Assembly: GCF_004117935.1 (NCBI RefSeq) | Contig: NZ_SDOY01000038.1 | Coordinates: 1-40,872 of the forward strand | Source: Streptomyces roseicoloratus | Lineage (GTDB): Bacteria; Actinomycetota; Actinomycetes; Streptomycetales; Streptomycetaceae | Reading direction: 5' to 3' | DNA length: 40,872 nt | In this document: one piece after another, positions 1-9,577 of the stretch | How the letters are laid out: each line of letters starts with the position of its first letter | Numbering within the stretch: position 1 is the first letter of the stretch | Translations under genes and position numbers: made by a program | Notes under the pieces: model-generated | Seen by the model: the letters and a program-made list of their open reading frames with translations, nothing else | Told to the model about the DNA's origin: nothing | Databases searched by the model: none

Positions 1-81
1 GGCGACGGCGGGCGCGGCGAGCGCGGTCGCGGCGAGGCCGGCCACCAGGCCGGCGGCGGCGACGGTGCGGGCGGCTGACAT
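1..81 (-). CDS. Secreted protein, N-terminus only (partial)
   Basis: The gene reads leftward out of the window, so only its first 27 codons are visible. The start ATG (complement of 79-81) follows a GGGGA-type ribosome binding site. The residues begin MSAARTVAAAGLVAG and continue as an Ala/Val/Leu stretch ending APAVA, which looks like a Sec signal peptide: one Arg, a hydrophobic core and an AxA-like end. The product is probably exported. Nothing can be said about its function. Confidence 0.6.
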   Translation of the reverse strand, partial: MSAARTVAAAGLVAGLAATALAAPAVA

Positions 82-174
82 GCGGACTCCCCTGATCGTG
101 GTGCTTGCGGTCACGGGAGGGGACCGGGGGCGGCCCGCGGAGGGTTGAGGCCGGTCCTGACGGTTGAGCCGTTT

Positions 175-642
175 TCAGCCGTTCGCCGGATCGGAGAGGT
201 GGGAGTGGCCGGTGGGGGGCCGGTCGCGCCACAGCTGGAGGCCGATGTCGACGAGCTCGACGCGGTGGAGCGAGGGCACGGAGTCGAGCGGGTGCCAGGC
301 GGCGAGGTCGGTGGAGCCGCCCTGCTCGTTGCGCAGGGAGCCGCCGGTGATCCCGGCCTCGTAGATGATCCTGAGGCCCTGCCAGTCGAGGCTTCCGCCG
401 AGCCGGCCCGGCCGCTCGCGGCGGATGGAGTCGATGCCGAGCAGGGCGACGACCTCGGCGTCGTACCCCGTCTCCTCCTCGACCTCCCGCACGACGGTCT
501 CGACCGGCAGCTCGCCGTGGTCCATGCCGCCGCCGGGCAGCGTCCACCGCCTGACGCCGCCCCCGTCCACCCAGCGGGCGAGCAGGATCTCGCCGTCCCG
601 CACGCACACGGCGTAGGCCGCCACCCTCAACTCCGTTCTCAT
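175..642 (-). CDS. NUDIX hydrolase
   Basis: A 155-residue single-domain protein. It contains a complete Nudix box: G-x5-E (GGMDHGE), seven residues, then REVEEETGY, which supplies the metal-binding glutamates. Proteins of this fold hydrolyse nucleoside diphosphates linked to another group, using Mg or Mn; the substrate cannot be read from the sequence. It starts at ATG with sequence MRTELRVAAYAVC, and its length is normal for a stand-alone Nudix enzyme. It lies 48 nt downstream of the HPP gene on the same strand and 93 nt upstream of the partial secreted-protein gene, so joint transcription with HPP is possible. The family is certain; the substrate is unknown. Confidence 0.9.
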   Translation of the reverse strand: MRTELRVAAYAVCVRDGEILLARWVDGGGVRRWTLPGGGMDHGELPVETVVREVEEETGYDAEVVALLGIDSIRRERPGRLGGSLDWQGLRIIYEAGITGGSLRNEQGGSTDLAAWHPLDSVPSLHRVELVDIGLQLWRDRPPTGHSHLSDPANG

Positions 643-690
643 ACGGCGAGGTTAGGCCGTCCCGTTCGGATCTTGGCCGGAAAGGGCTCT

Positions 691-1224
691 CTAGGTCCAG
701 TACGCCGGGTAGCGGCGGCCGGTGAGGCGGGCGCCGGCCAGGCCGGTGGCGACGAGGAGGAGGGAGGCGAGGGCGAGGAGGCCGAGGAAGGTCCAGAACG
801 GCGGATTCTGGACGGTCACGATCACGGCGGTGGCCGCGGCGGGCGAGTGGGGGGTGCGGGCGGCCGCCATCACACCGAGGGCGAGACCGCCGGCGAGCGC
901 GGCGCCCCACAGGCCGGGGCCGGTGACCGCGAGCACGGCGAAGCCGGTGAGCGCGGACAGGAGCTGACCGCCGACGACGGAGCGGGGCTGGGCCAGCGGC
1001 AGGTCGGGCGCGCCGGCCACCAGCGCCATGCTCGCGGCGAGCGGCGGGATGAGCAGCGGCTGGTGCAGGACGCTGCCGACCGCGACGAGCAGGAACAGGG
1101 CGGTGACGCTGACCGCGGTGGACGCGAGCAGCACCCGCGGCCGGGGCCGAGGAGGCGCGACGACGGACCGGGCGGGGGTGACCGGGGCCGTCGCGGACGT
1201 CGGGGCGGCCGGAGTGGTGGTCAT
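691..1224 (-). CDS. HPP family integral membrane protein
   Basis: A 177-residue protein with a Pro/Ala/Arg-rich cytoplasmic N-terminus (about 1-30) followed by four or five hydrophobic segments. The family signature is visible in PLAQPRSVVGGQ after the second segment and in ARTPHSPAAATA, which corresponds to the HPP motif near the third to fourth segment. HPP proteins are small inner-membrane proteins; some plant and cyanobacterial members transport nitrite, but the substrate here is not known. The gene is divergent from the CGNR regulator with 164 bp between the two starts. That intergenic space holds inverted repeats, so CGNR control is plausible. Confidence 0.8.
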   Translation of the reverse strand: MTTTPAAPTSATAPVTPARSVVAPPRPRPRVLLASTAVSVTALFLLVAVGSVLHQPLLIPPLAASMALVAGAPDLPLAQPRSVVGGQLLSALTGFAVLAVTGPGLWGAALAGGLALGVMAAARTPHSPAAATAVIVTVQNPPFWTFLGLLALASLLLVATGLAGARLTGRRYPAYWT

Positions 1225-1283
1225 GCGCGGTCCTTCGCGTCGGAGGGAGGTACGGACGGGCGGGTGAGCGGACCGAGGATGGG

Positions 1284-1355
1284 CTAACCGCTGATCGCGA
1301 CTTTAGAGGTTAGATCCGGCCCCATGCAACCGCTCACGTACCCTTGAAGGGTTAG
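1284..1355. promoter_or_regulatory. Inverted repeats between HPP and CGNR genes
   Basis: The divergent intergenic region holds CTAACC (1284-1289) facing GGTTAG (1308-1313) across 18 nt, a further GGTTAG copy inside GGGTTAG (1349-1355), and a perfect 6-1-6 palindrome ACCCTTGAAGGGT at 1340-1352. These dyads sit where the two promoters must lie and could be operator sites for the CGNR protein. This rests on sequence symmetry only. Confidence 0.4.
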
Positions 1356-1388
1356 TCCGGAATTCGTCCTTCGAGGAGGCCGCCCGCC

Positions 1389-1937
1389 ATGACCGCCACC
1401 GCCACCGATCCGCGGCCGCTCACCGGCGAGCCCCTCTCCCTCGACCTGCTCAACACCCGGTGGATGGCGGACGGCGTACGCCAGGACCTGCTCACCGACA
1501 CCGACGGGCTCACGGTCTGGCTCGTCTCCAACGGGCTCGACGGGCGCTTCGCCGCCGACGCGGCGACCCTGCGCCACACCCTCGTCGCCCGCGACGCCCT
1601 CGCCGCGCTCGTCGACCGGCCCGGCGACGCCGGGGCGACCGCGGCGGTGGACGCCGTGCTCGGGCACGGCCGCATCCGGGCCACGCTCACCGCGGACGGC
1701 CCGGGCGAGACGGCGGAGTTCACGGATCCCGCGTACGGGCCCGGCTGGACGGCCGCGCGCGACTACCTCGACCTGCTCCGGACGAACCCCGACCGCATCC
1801 GCGCCTGCGCGCACGAGGCGTGCATCCTGCACTTCTTCGACACCTCGCGGAACGGCACGCGCCGCTGGTGCTCGATGGCCCTGTGCGGCAACCGGGCCAA
1901 GGCCTCGCGCCACTACGCCCGCACCAAGGACAACTAG
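1389..1937 (+). CDS. ABATE/CGNR zinc-finger protein, putative regulator
   Basis: A 182-residue protein. Residues about 10-125 match the ABATE-type N-terminal domain (opening LTGEPLSLDLLNTRW). The C-terminal 45 residues are a CGNR zinc finger: CAHEACILHFFDTS, then RRWCSMALCGNRAKA, with four cysteines placed to bind zinc and the CGNR signature itself. Members are regarded as DNA-binding stress or hygromycin/ROS-type regulators, though few have been studied. The start ATG follows an AGGAGG ribosome binding site at good spacing. Its position divergent to the HPP gene suggests it regulates that gene and itself. Confidence 0.85.
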   Translation: MTATATDPRPLTGEPLSLDLLNTRWMADGVRQDLLTDTDGLTVWLVSNGLDGRFAADAATLRHTLVARDALAALVDRPGDAGATAAVDAVLGHGRIRATLTADGPGETAEFTDPAYGPGWTAARDYLDLLRTNPDRIRACAHEACILHFFDTSRNGTRRWCSMALCGNRAKASRHYARTKDN

Positions 1938-2010
1938 GCCACGACCAGGCCGCCCCTTCCGGGTCCCGGCCCGGGTCCGAACGAAGCGGCCTGGCCCGGC
2001 ACTTCGCGAG

Positions 2011-2033
2011 AACGCCCCCGTTAGGGGCGTTTC
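2011..2033 (+). terminator. Short hairpin terminator after the CGNR gene
   Basis: Perfect 8-bp stem AACGCCCC (2011-2018) with GGGGCGTT (2024-2031), a five-base loop CGTTA, then TTTCG. It resembles an intrinsic terminator with a short T run, 73 nt downstream of the CGNR stop. Confidence 0.5.
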
Positions 2034-2039
2034 GTCCCT

Positions 2040-2076
2040 CATGGCGCACGGTCCGCAGTGGCGGATGTGCGCCATG
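2040..2076. other. Two-stage hairpin upstream of the S8 protease
   Basis: A perfect 10-bp dyad CATGGCGCAC (2040-2049) / GTGCGCCATG (2067-2076) encloses a second stem TCCGC (2052-2056) / GCGGA (2061-2065) with the tetraloop AGTG. The structure is compact and nearly fully paired. It lies about 110 nt upstream of the protease start codon and is not followed by a T run. It could be a regulator binding site or an RNA element. Confidence 0.5.
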
Positions 2077-2186
2077 CGCGCATTCCGCCGCCCGCGAACT
2101 CTCCCCAAAACCCTCCCTCTTGCGAAAGGCTGAGCGGTCATCCGGTACCGAAATCCGGACTCTCTCTTTTCACAACAGGGATGTAA

Positions 2187-5100
2187 ATGACCACCCCCGA
2201 AACCCAGAGCTCCATACCCGGGCGCTCGACCACCGGGACCAGACGCGCGGCCCGCATCGCCGCCGCCGCCGGACTCGTGACCGCGCTGGTCGCGACCGGC
2301 GCCGCCCCGGTTCTGGCCGCCGACGACCCGGCGACCACCCCGGCGACCACCGCCAAGACCGCCGACGCGGGCGACAAGCTCGGCGCCACCGACGCCCAGC
2401 GCCTCTCCGAGGCCGAGGCCGCCGACGCGCCGCACGTCACCGTCCTGGTCGCCACCGCGCCCGGCGCCACCGAGCAGGTCGCCGGCCAGCTCGACGCCGT
2501 GCCCGGCGCCTCCGTCGGCCGGCGGGACGACAAGCTCGGCTACGTCCGCGCCACCCTGCCGACCGGCAAGGCCCAGGCCGCCATCAAGGCCGCCACCAAG
2601 CTCTCCTCGGTCCAGTCGATCGACCTCCAGGCGGAGATCGAGCTCGACGACCCGACCCCGGACGCGGGCACCACGGGCGCCGTCGACGGCACCACCGTCA
2701 AGCGGACCTACCCGGCGCCGTCCCGCAAGACCCCGGCGAAGAACCCGTACAACCCGTCCCACGAGACCGGTGCGGTCGACTTCGTCCAGGACCACCCCAA
2801 GGCCGACGGCCGCGGCGTGACCATCGGCATCCTCGACTCCGGCGTCGACCTCGGCCACCCGGCCCTGCAGAAGACCACCACCGGCGAGCGCAAGATCGTC
2901 GACTGGGTCACCGCCACCGACCCGCTGACCGAGGGCGACGGCACCTGGCGTGCCCAGATCACCCCGGTCGCCGGTCCCGTCTTCACCGCGGGCAACCAGA
3001 GCTGGAAGGCCCCCGAGGGCTCCTACAGCTTCAGCGTGTTCCGCGAGTCGGTCACCGCGGGCGGCGACCCCAAGGGCGACATCAACCGCGACGGCGACAC
3101 CACCGACGTCTTCGGCCTGCTCTACGACGCCGCCGCCGGCACCGTCCGGGTGGACTCCGACCAGAACGGCGACTTCACGGACAACGCTCCGATGAAGCCG
3201 TACAAGGACGGCAACCAGGTCGGCTACTTCGGCACCGACAACCCGGCCACCGAGGTCGTCGAGAAGACCCCGTTCGTCGTGCAGATCCGCAAGGACGTGC
3301 CGATGGACCCGCTGGGCGGCACCTGGGTCGGCAAGAAGGCCGACTTCGTGAACGTCGGCCTCGTCGAGTCCTCGCACGGCACCCACGTCGCCGGCATCAC
3401 CGCCGCCAACGGCCTGTTCGGCGGCAGGATGAACGGCGCCGCGCCCGGCGCGAAGATCGTCTCCGCCCGTGCCTGCACCTGGACCGGCGGCTGCACCAAC
3501 ACCGCGCTCACCGAGGGCATGATCGACCTCGTCGCCAACCGCGGCGTCGACATCGTCAACATGTCCATCGGCGGTCTGCCGCTGCAGAACGACGGCGACA
3601 ACGTCCGCGCCCGCCTCTACACCCGTCTCATCGACGAGTACGGCGTGCAGCTGGTCATCTCCGCCGGCAACGAGGGCCCCGGCATCAACACGATCGGCGA
3701 CCCCGGCCTGGCCGACAAGGTCCTGTCGGTCGGCGCCGCCGTCTCCAAGGAGACCTGGGCCGCCAACTACGGCTCGGCGGTCGAGAAGAAGTACGCCATG
3801 TTCCCCTTCTCCTCGCGCGGCCCGCGTGAGGACGGCGGCTTCACCCCGACCATCTCCGCCCCCGGCTCGGCCGTGAACACCATCCCGACCTGGCAGGCCG
3901 GCGCCGGTGTCCCCGAGGCCGGTTACGACCTGCCCGCCGGCTACGGCATGCTCAACGGCACCTCGATGTCCTCGCCGCAGGCGGCGGGCGCGAGCGCGCT
4001 GCTGATCTCCGCGGCCAAGCAGAAGCGCATCGCGCTCTCCCCGAACACCCTGCGCACCGCGCTCACCTCGACCGCGAAGCGGATCCCCGGTGTCGCGGCC
4101 CACGAGCAGGGCGCCGGCCTCATCGACATCGAGGAGGCCTGGGAGTCGATCAGGGACGGCGCCACGGCGCACGACTACAAGGTCGAGGCCCCGGTCGACA
4201 CCGTGATCTTCCCGGCCCCCCACACCGGCACCGGTGTGTACGACCGCGAGGGCGGCCTCAAGGTCGGCCAGAAGAAGGTCTACGAGGTCACCGTCACCCG
4301 TACGAGCGGCCCGAACCGTGCCATCGAGCACGAGCTGGACCTCAAGTACAACGACGGCACCTTCCGCATCCTCGGCGACGACGAGGTCCGCCTGCCGCTG
4401 AACAAGCCGGTCACCGTCCGGCTGGAGGCCCGCCCGAAGACGGCCGGCGTGCACAGCGTCATCCTGGAGGCCGACGACGAGCGCACCGAGGGCGTCGACA
4501 AGCAGATCCTCGCCACCTCGATCGTCTCCGCGAACCTGACCGCCCCGAGCTACGGCTTCACCGCCTCCGGCTCCGTGCAGCGCAACAGCCACAAGTCGTA
4601 CTTCGTGACCGTGCCGAAGGGCGCCAAGACCCTCGAGGTCGCGATCGGCGGGCTGAAGGCGAAGAGCCAGACCCGGTTCATCACCCAGCACCCGTACGGC
4701 GTGGCCCTCGAGGACAACGCGACCAACCAGTGCTACCCGCACTACAACCCGGCGAACACCTGCCGTCCGGACGTGCGCTCCTACGCGAACCCGATCCCGG
4801 GCGTCTGGGAGATCATCGTCGAGTCCCGCCGCACCTCGCCGGACCTGGACAACCCGTTCACCCTGAACGTGTCCGTGCTCGGCGCCGACTTCGACCCGGC
4901 GGTGCAGACCGTCGCCGAGGCGAAGATCGGCACCCCGGCCGCCGTGCAGTGGAACGTCGCCAACGGCTTCGCCGCGCTCGACGGGCGTCTGAAGGGCGGC
5001 CCGCTCGGCTCGCGGAAGTCCGAGACGGCGACCATCCAGCACCACGAGCAGCAGATCAAGACCGTCACCATCGGTGAGGGCGTGGAGCGCCTGGACATCG

Positions 5101-5510
5101 CCATCGGCAACACCTCCGACCTGGCCGCCGACCTCGACCTCACGGTCCTGCTCGGCGACGAGCAGGTCGGCCAGTCCGCCGACGGCGACTCCGAGGAGTC
5201 CGTCACGCTGCTCAAGCCCGCCGCGGGCACCTACACCGTCGTCATCGACGGCTACTCCGTGCAGGCGGCCGGCGGCACCAGCTACGACTACAAGGACGTG
5301 TACTACTCGTCCGCGCTCGGCACCGTGAAGGTCGACGAGTCGAAGCAGGTCAAGCTGGCCAACGGCGGCACCGCCCAGGTCGCCGCCGAGGTCGTGGTGA
5401 ACGCCGCCGCGCCCGAGGGCCGGCAGTTCTTCGGCCAGGTCCAGCTGCTGAACGCGCGCGGCACCGCCGCGGGCACCGGCAGCGTCGTGATCGAAAAGGT
5501 CACGCCGTAA
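2187..5510 (+). CDS. Secreted S8 (subtilisin-like) serine peptidase, TPP II-like layout
   Basis: An 1107-residue exported protease. Residues 1-45 form a signal peptide with twin arginines (TGTRRAARIAAAAG) ending near VLAADDP. The catalytic triad is visible: Asp217 in GILDSGVDLGHP, His397 in SSHGTHVAGI and Ser593 in NGTSMSSPQAAG, with the oxyanion Asn495 in VISAGNEGPG. The 180-residue gap between Asp and His is far larger than in ordinary subtilisins and resembles the tripeptidyl-peptidase II arrangement. About 480 residues of beta-rich domains follow the catalytic domain. Residues 45-130 look like an inhibitor-type propeptide. The start ATG follows CAGGGA. It probably degrades extracellular protein. 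The gene is monocistronic, with hairpins on both sides. Confidence 0.92.
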   Translation: MTTPETQSSIPGRSTTGTRRAARIAAAAGLVTALVATGAAPVLAADDPATTPATTAKTADAGDKLGATDAQRLSEAEAADAPHVTVLVATAPGATEQVAGQLDAVPGASVGRRDDKLGYVRATLPTGKAQAAIKAATKLSSVQSIDLQAEIELDDPTPDAGTTGAVDGTTVKRTYPAPSRKTPAKNPYNPSHETGAVDFVQDHPKADGRGVTIGILDSGVDLGHPALQKTTTGERKIVDWVTATDPLTEGDGTWRAQITPVAGPVFTAGNQSWKAPEGSYSFSVFRESVTAGGDPKGDINRDGDTTDVFGLLYDAAAGTVRVDSDQNGDFTDNAPMKPYKDGNQVGYFGTDNPATEVVEKTPFVVQIRKDVPMDPLGGTWVGKKADFVNVGLVESSHGTHVAGITAANGLFGGRMNGAAPGAKIVSARACTWTGGCTNTALTEGMIDLVANRGVDIVNMSIGGLPLQNDGDNVRARLYTRLIDEYGVQLVISAGNEGPGINTIGDPGLADKVLSVGAAVSKETWAANYGSAVEKKYAMFPFSSRGPREDGGFTPTISAPGSAVNTIPTWQAGAGVPEAGYDLPAGYGMLNGTSMSSPQAAGASALLISAAKQKRIALSPNTLRTALTSTAKRIPGVAAHEQGAGLIDIEEAWESIRDGATAHDYKVEAPVDTVIFPAPHTGTGVYDREGGLKVGQKKVYEVTVTRTSGPNRAIEHELDLKYNDGTFRILGDDEVRLPLNKPVTVRLEARPKTAGVHSVILEADDERTEGVDKQILATSIVSANLTAPSYGFTASGSVQRNSHKSYFVTVPKGAKTLEVAIGGLKAKSQTRFITQHPYGVALEDNATNQCYPHYNPANTCRPDVRSYANPIPGVWEIIVESRRTSPDLDNPFTLNVSVLGADFDPAVQTVAEAKIGTPAAVQWNVANGFAALDGRLKGGPLGSRKSETATIQHHEQQIKTVTIGEGVERLDIAIGNTSDLAADLDLTVLLGDEQVGQSADGDSEESVTLLKPAAGTYTVVIDGYSVQAAGGTSYDYKDVYYSSALGTVKVDESKQVKLANGGTAQVAAEVVVNAAAPEGRQFFGQVQLLNARGTAAGTGSVVIEKVTP

Positions 5511-5519
5511 CCGGCCGGC

Positions 5520-5568
5520 GATGAGGCGGGCAGCCTCGTCGTCACGATGAGGCGGGCAGCCTCGTCGT
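5520..5568. repeat. Tandem pair of identical 23-bp hairpin units
   Basis: Two copies of a 23-bp unit (5520-5542 and 5546-5568) with a 26-bp period. Each unit folds as GATGAGGC / GCCTCGTC with loop GGGCA, including one G-T pair. They start 10 nt after the protease stop codon and probably act as a doubled transcription terminator. The identity of the copies points to a recent local duplication. Confidence 0.75.
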
Positions 5569-5580
5569 AACAAGGGTCAC

Positions 5581-5631
5581 ACTCCCGCATGGGAGTGCCG
5601 GGGGCGGGCACCGGAACGGTGTCCGCCCCTT
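5581..5631 (+). terminator. Two further hairpins between protease and asd
   Basis: A 6-bp perfect hairpin ACTCCC-GCAT-GGGAGT (5581-5596) is followed by a 13-bp stem, 5601-5613 with 5617-5629, closed by a GAA loop. The longer stem has one G-T pair and is followed by TT. Together with the tandem hairpins just upstream, this gives four stems in 110 nt and should stop protease transcription before asd. A TTGACA hexamer at 5639-5644 directly after it may be the asd -35 element, but no clear -10 lies at normal spacing. Confidence 0.65.
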
Positions 5632-5642
5632 CGGCGTCTTGA

Positions 5643-6767
<1,125 letters not shown>

Positions 6768-6786
6768 CACCCGGACGTACGCATCG

Positions 6787-6818
6787 AGGGCGGCCACCCG
6801 TGGGGGTGGCCGCCCTTT
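6787..6818 (+). terminator. Strong intrinsic terminator after asd
   Basis: A perfect 13-bp stem (6787-6799 with 6804-6816) with tetraloop GTGG and a TTT tail, 20 nt after the asd stop. Confidence 0.9.
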
Positions 6819-6908
6819 CGGCTGTTCGCCCTGGGAAATGGACCGTGCGCCGCCCGCACACCCCGTGGAAGGATGAGCCAAACGTCACGAAACCGAGGAG
6901 TTGACCGG

Positions 6909-9485
6909 GTGCCTGGCACGAACCTGACCCGTGAAGAGGCGCAGCAGCGGGCGAAGCTGCTGTCCGTGGACGCGTACGAGGTCGAACTGGACCTCACCGG
7001 TGCGCAGGAGGGCGGCACCTACCGGTCCGTCACCACCGTCCGCTTCGATTCCGCCGAGGCCGGTGCCGAGACCTTCATCGACCTGGTCGCCCCCGCCGTC
7101 CACGAGGTGGTGCTCAACGGGCACGCCCTCGACGCGGCCGCCGTCTTCCGGGACTCCCGGATCACGCTGCCGCAGCTGCGGGAGGGCCGCAACGAGCTGA
7201 AGGTCGTCGCCGACTGCGCGTACACCAACACGGGTGAAGGCCTGCACCGCTTCGTCGACCCCGTCGACGGCCAGGCCTACCTGTACACGCAGTTCGAGGT
7301 GCCGGACGCCCGCCGGGTGTTCGCGTCCTTCGAGCAGCCCGACCTGAAGGCGACCTTCCGGTTCACCGTGAAGGCGCCGGAGGGCTGGAGCGTCATCTCC
7401 AACTCGCCCACGCCGGAGCCGAAGGACGGCGTGTGGGCCTTCGAGCCGACGCCGCGGATCTCCACGTACATCACGGCGCTGATCGTCGGCCCGTACCACG
7501 CCGTGCACTCGACGTACGAGGGCCCCGGCGGCCAGGTCGTGCCGCTCGGCATCTACTGCCGTCCGTCGCTGGCCGAGTTCCTGGACGCGGAGCACATCTT
7601 CGACGTCACCCGTCAGGGCTTCGGCTGGTTCCAGGAGAAGTTCGGCTACGCCTACCCGTTCGCCAAGTACGACCAGCTGTTCGTGCCGGAGTTCAACGCG
7701 GGCGCGATGGAGAACGCGGGCGCGGTCACCATCCGCGACCAGTACGTGTTCCGGTCGAAGGTGACGGACGCGGCGTACGAGCGCCGGGCCGAGACCATCC
7801 TGCACGAGCTCGCCCACATGTGGTTCGGCGACCTCGTCACCATGGAGTGGTGGAACGACCTGTGGCTGAACGAGTCGTTCGCCACCTACACCTCGGTCGC
7901 CTGCCAGGCCGCCGTCAAGGGCACCCGCTGGCCGAACGCCTGGACCACCTTCGCCAACGCGGAGAAGACCTGGGCCTACCGCCAGGACCAGCTGCCGTCG
8001 ACGCACCCGATCATGGCGGAGATCAACGACCTGGAGGACGTGCTCGTCAACTTCGACGGCATCACCTACGCCAAGGGCGCCTCCGTCCTGAAGCAGCTGG
8101 TGGCGTACGTCGGCCAGGACGAGTTCTTCCAGGGCGTGCAGGCGTACTTCAAGCGCCACGCCTTCGGCAACACCCGCCTCACCGACCTGCTCGGCGCGCT
8201 GGAGGAGACCTCCGGGCGTGACCTGAAGGCCTGGTCGAAGGCCTGGCTCGAGACCGCGGGCATCAACATCCTGCGGCCCGAGATCGAGACCGACGAGAAC
8301 GGCTCCGTCACCTCCTTCGCCGTCCGCCAGGAGGCACCGGCGCTGCCGGCCGGCGCCAAGGGCCAGGCCGTGCTGCGCCCGCACCGCATCGCGATCGGCT
8401 TCTACGACCTGGACGCGGCCGGCAAGCTGGTGCGCACCGACCGTCTGGAGCTGGACATCGAGGCGGCCGAGCTGACGGCCGTCCCGCAGCTCGTGGGCAA
8501 GAAGCGCCCGGCCGTGGTGCTGCTCAACGACGACGACCTGTCGTACGCGAAGGTCCGTCTCGACGAGGTGTCCCTGAAGAACGTCACCGCGCACCTCGGC
8601 GACTTCACCGACTCGCTGCCGCGGGCGCTGTGCTGGGCCTCGGCCTGGGACATGACCCGGGACGGCGAGCTGGCCACCCGCGCCTACCTGGACCTGGTGC
8701 TCTCCGGCATCGCCAAGGAGACCGACATCGGCGTGGTGCAGTCGCTGCAGGGCCAGGTCAAGGCGGCCCTCGAGCTGTACGCGGCGCCGGAGTGGCGCGC
8801 CGAGGGCCTGGCCCGCTGGGGCGCGGCCGCGCAGGAGCAGCTGCGTGCGGCGGCCCCGGGCAGCGACCACCAGCTGGCGTGGGCGCGGGCCTTCGCGGCG
8901 ACCGCCCGCGAGGACGCGGAGCTGGACCTGCTCGCCGGCCTGCTGGACGGCAGCGAGGTCATCGACGGCCTGGCCGTCGACACCGAGCTGCGCTGGGCGT
9001 TCGTGCAGCGGCTCGCGGCCACCGGCCGGTTCGACGAGCCGGAGATCGCGGCGGAGCTGGAGCGGGACAGGACCGCCGCCGGAGAGCGGCACGCGGCCAC
9101 GGCCCGTGCGGCCCGCCCGACCGAGGCCGCCAAGGCCGAGGCGTGGGCGTCGGTCGTGGAGTCCGACACGCTGACGAACGCGGTGCAGGAGGCGGTGATC
9201 GGCGGCTTCGCGCAGGCCGACCAGCGTGAGCTGCTGGCGCCGTACACGGAGAAGTACTTCGCCTCCATCAAGGGCGTCTCCGAGACCCGCAGCCACGAGA
9301 TCGTCCAGCAGATCGTGGTGGGCCTCTACCCGACCCTCCAGGTCTCGCAGGCGACCCTGGACGCCACGGACTCCTGGATCGCGGCGAACGACCCGTCCCC
9401 GGCGCTGCGGCGCCTGGTGACGGAGTGCCGTGCGGGCGTCGAGCGTGCCCTGAAGGCGCAGGCGGCGGACGCGTCGGCGGCCTGA
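6909..9485 (+). CDS. pepN: Aminopeptidase N (M1 family)
   Basis: An 858-residue zinc metallopeptidase that removes N-terminal residues from peptides in the cytoplasm; no signal peptide is present. Visible signatures are the exopeptidase motif GAMEN at 265-269, the zinc site HELAH at 299-303 with the third ligand Glu322 in NESFATY (18 residues later), and an ERAP1-type C-terminal helical domain from about residue 530. I chose the GTG start at 6909 because GAGGAG sits 8 nt upstream and the protein then begins VPGTNLTREEAQQRA, as I recall for streptomycete homologues. An in-frame ATG 36 nt earlier lacks a good ribosome binding site. It probably recycles peptides and stands alone between two terminators. 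Confidence 0.95.
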   Translation: MPGTNLTREEAQQRAKLLSVDAYEVELDLTGAQEGGTYRSVTTVRFDSAEAGAETFIDLVAPAVHEVVLNGHALDAAAVFRDSRITLPQLREGRNELKVVADCAYTNTGEGLHRFVDPVDGQAYLYTQFEVPDARRVFASFEQPDLKATFRFTVKAPEGWSVISNSPTPEPKDGVWAFEPTPRISTYITALIVGPYHAVHSTYEGPGGQVVPLGIYCRPSLAEFLDAEHIFDVTRQGFGWFQEKFGYAYPFAKYDQLFVPEFNAGAMENAGAVTIRDQYVFRSKVTDAAYERRAETILHELAHMWFGDLVTMEWWNDLWLNESFATYTSVACQAAVKGTRWPNAWTTFANAEKTWAYRQDQLPSTHPIMAEINDLEDVLVNFDGITYAKGASVLKQLVAYVGQDEFFQGVQAYFKRHAFGNTRLTDLLGALEETSGRDLKAWSKAWLETAGINILRPEIETDENGSVTSFAVRQEAPALPAGAKGQAVLRPHRIAIGFYDLDAAGKLVRTDRLELDIEAAELTAVPQLVGKKRPAVVLLNDDDLSYAKVRLDEVSLKNVTAHLGDFTDSLPRALCWASAWDMTRDGELATRAYLDLVLSGIAKETDIGVVQSLQGQVKAALELYAAPEWRAEGLARWGAAAQEQLRAAAPGSDHQLAWARAFAATAREDAELDLLAGLLDGSEVIDGLAVDTELRWAFVQRLAATGRFDEPEIAAELERDRTAAGERHAATARAARPTEAAKAEAWASVVESDTLTNAVQEAVIGGFAQADQRELLAPYTEKYFASIKGVSETRSHEIVQQIVVGLYPTLQVSQATLDATDSWIAANDPSPALRRLVTECRAGVERALKAQAADASAA

Positions 9486-9503
9486 CGGCGCATGCGGTGA
9501 GGT

Positions 9504-9543
9504 GAGGGGCCCCGGACCGATGTCGGTCGGTCCGGGGCCCCTC
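9504..9543. terminator. 17-bp bidirectional terminator, pepN / allantoicase
   Basis: A perfect 17-bp inverted repeat (9504-9520 with 9527-9543) with a six-base loop, placed between two convergent genes. It would serve both directions. Confidence 0.9.
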
Positions 9544-9577
9544 CGTCATGGGGGCGCGGAGGCGCCGCGCGCGGTGC

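Noticed and set aside
1284..5573. Very long minus-strand open frame (1429 codons) opposite the protease
   Set aside because: It is the antisense shadow of a high-GC gene: composition is Val/Gly/Arg/Asp-rich with no domain, and the plus strand has a full catalytic triad.
6885..9296. 803-codon minus-strand frame opposite pepN
   Set aside because: Antisense shadow; the plus strand encodes a complete M1 aminopeptidase.
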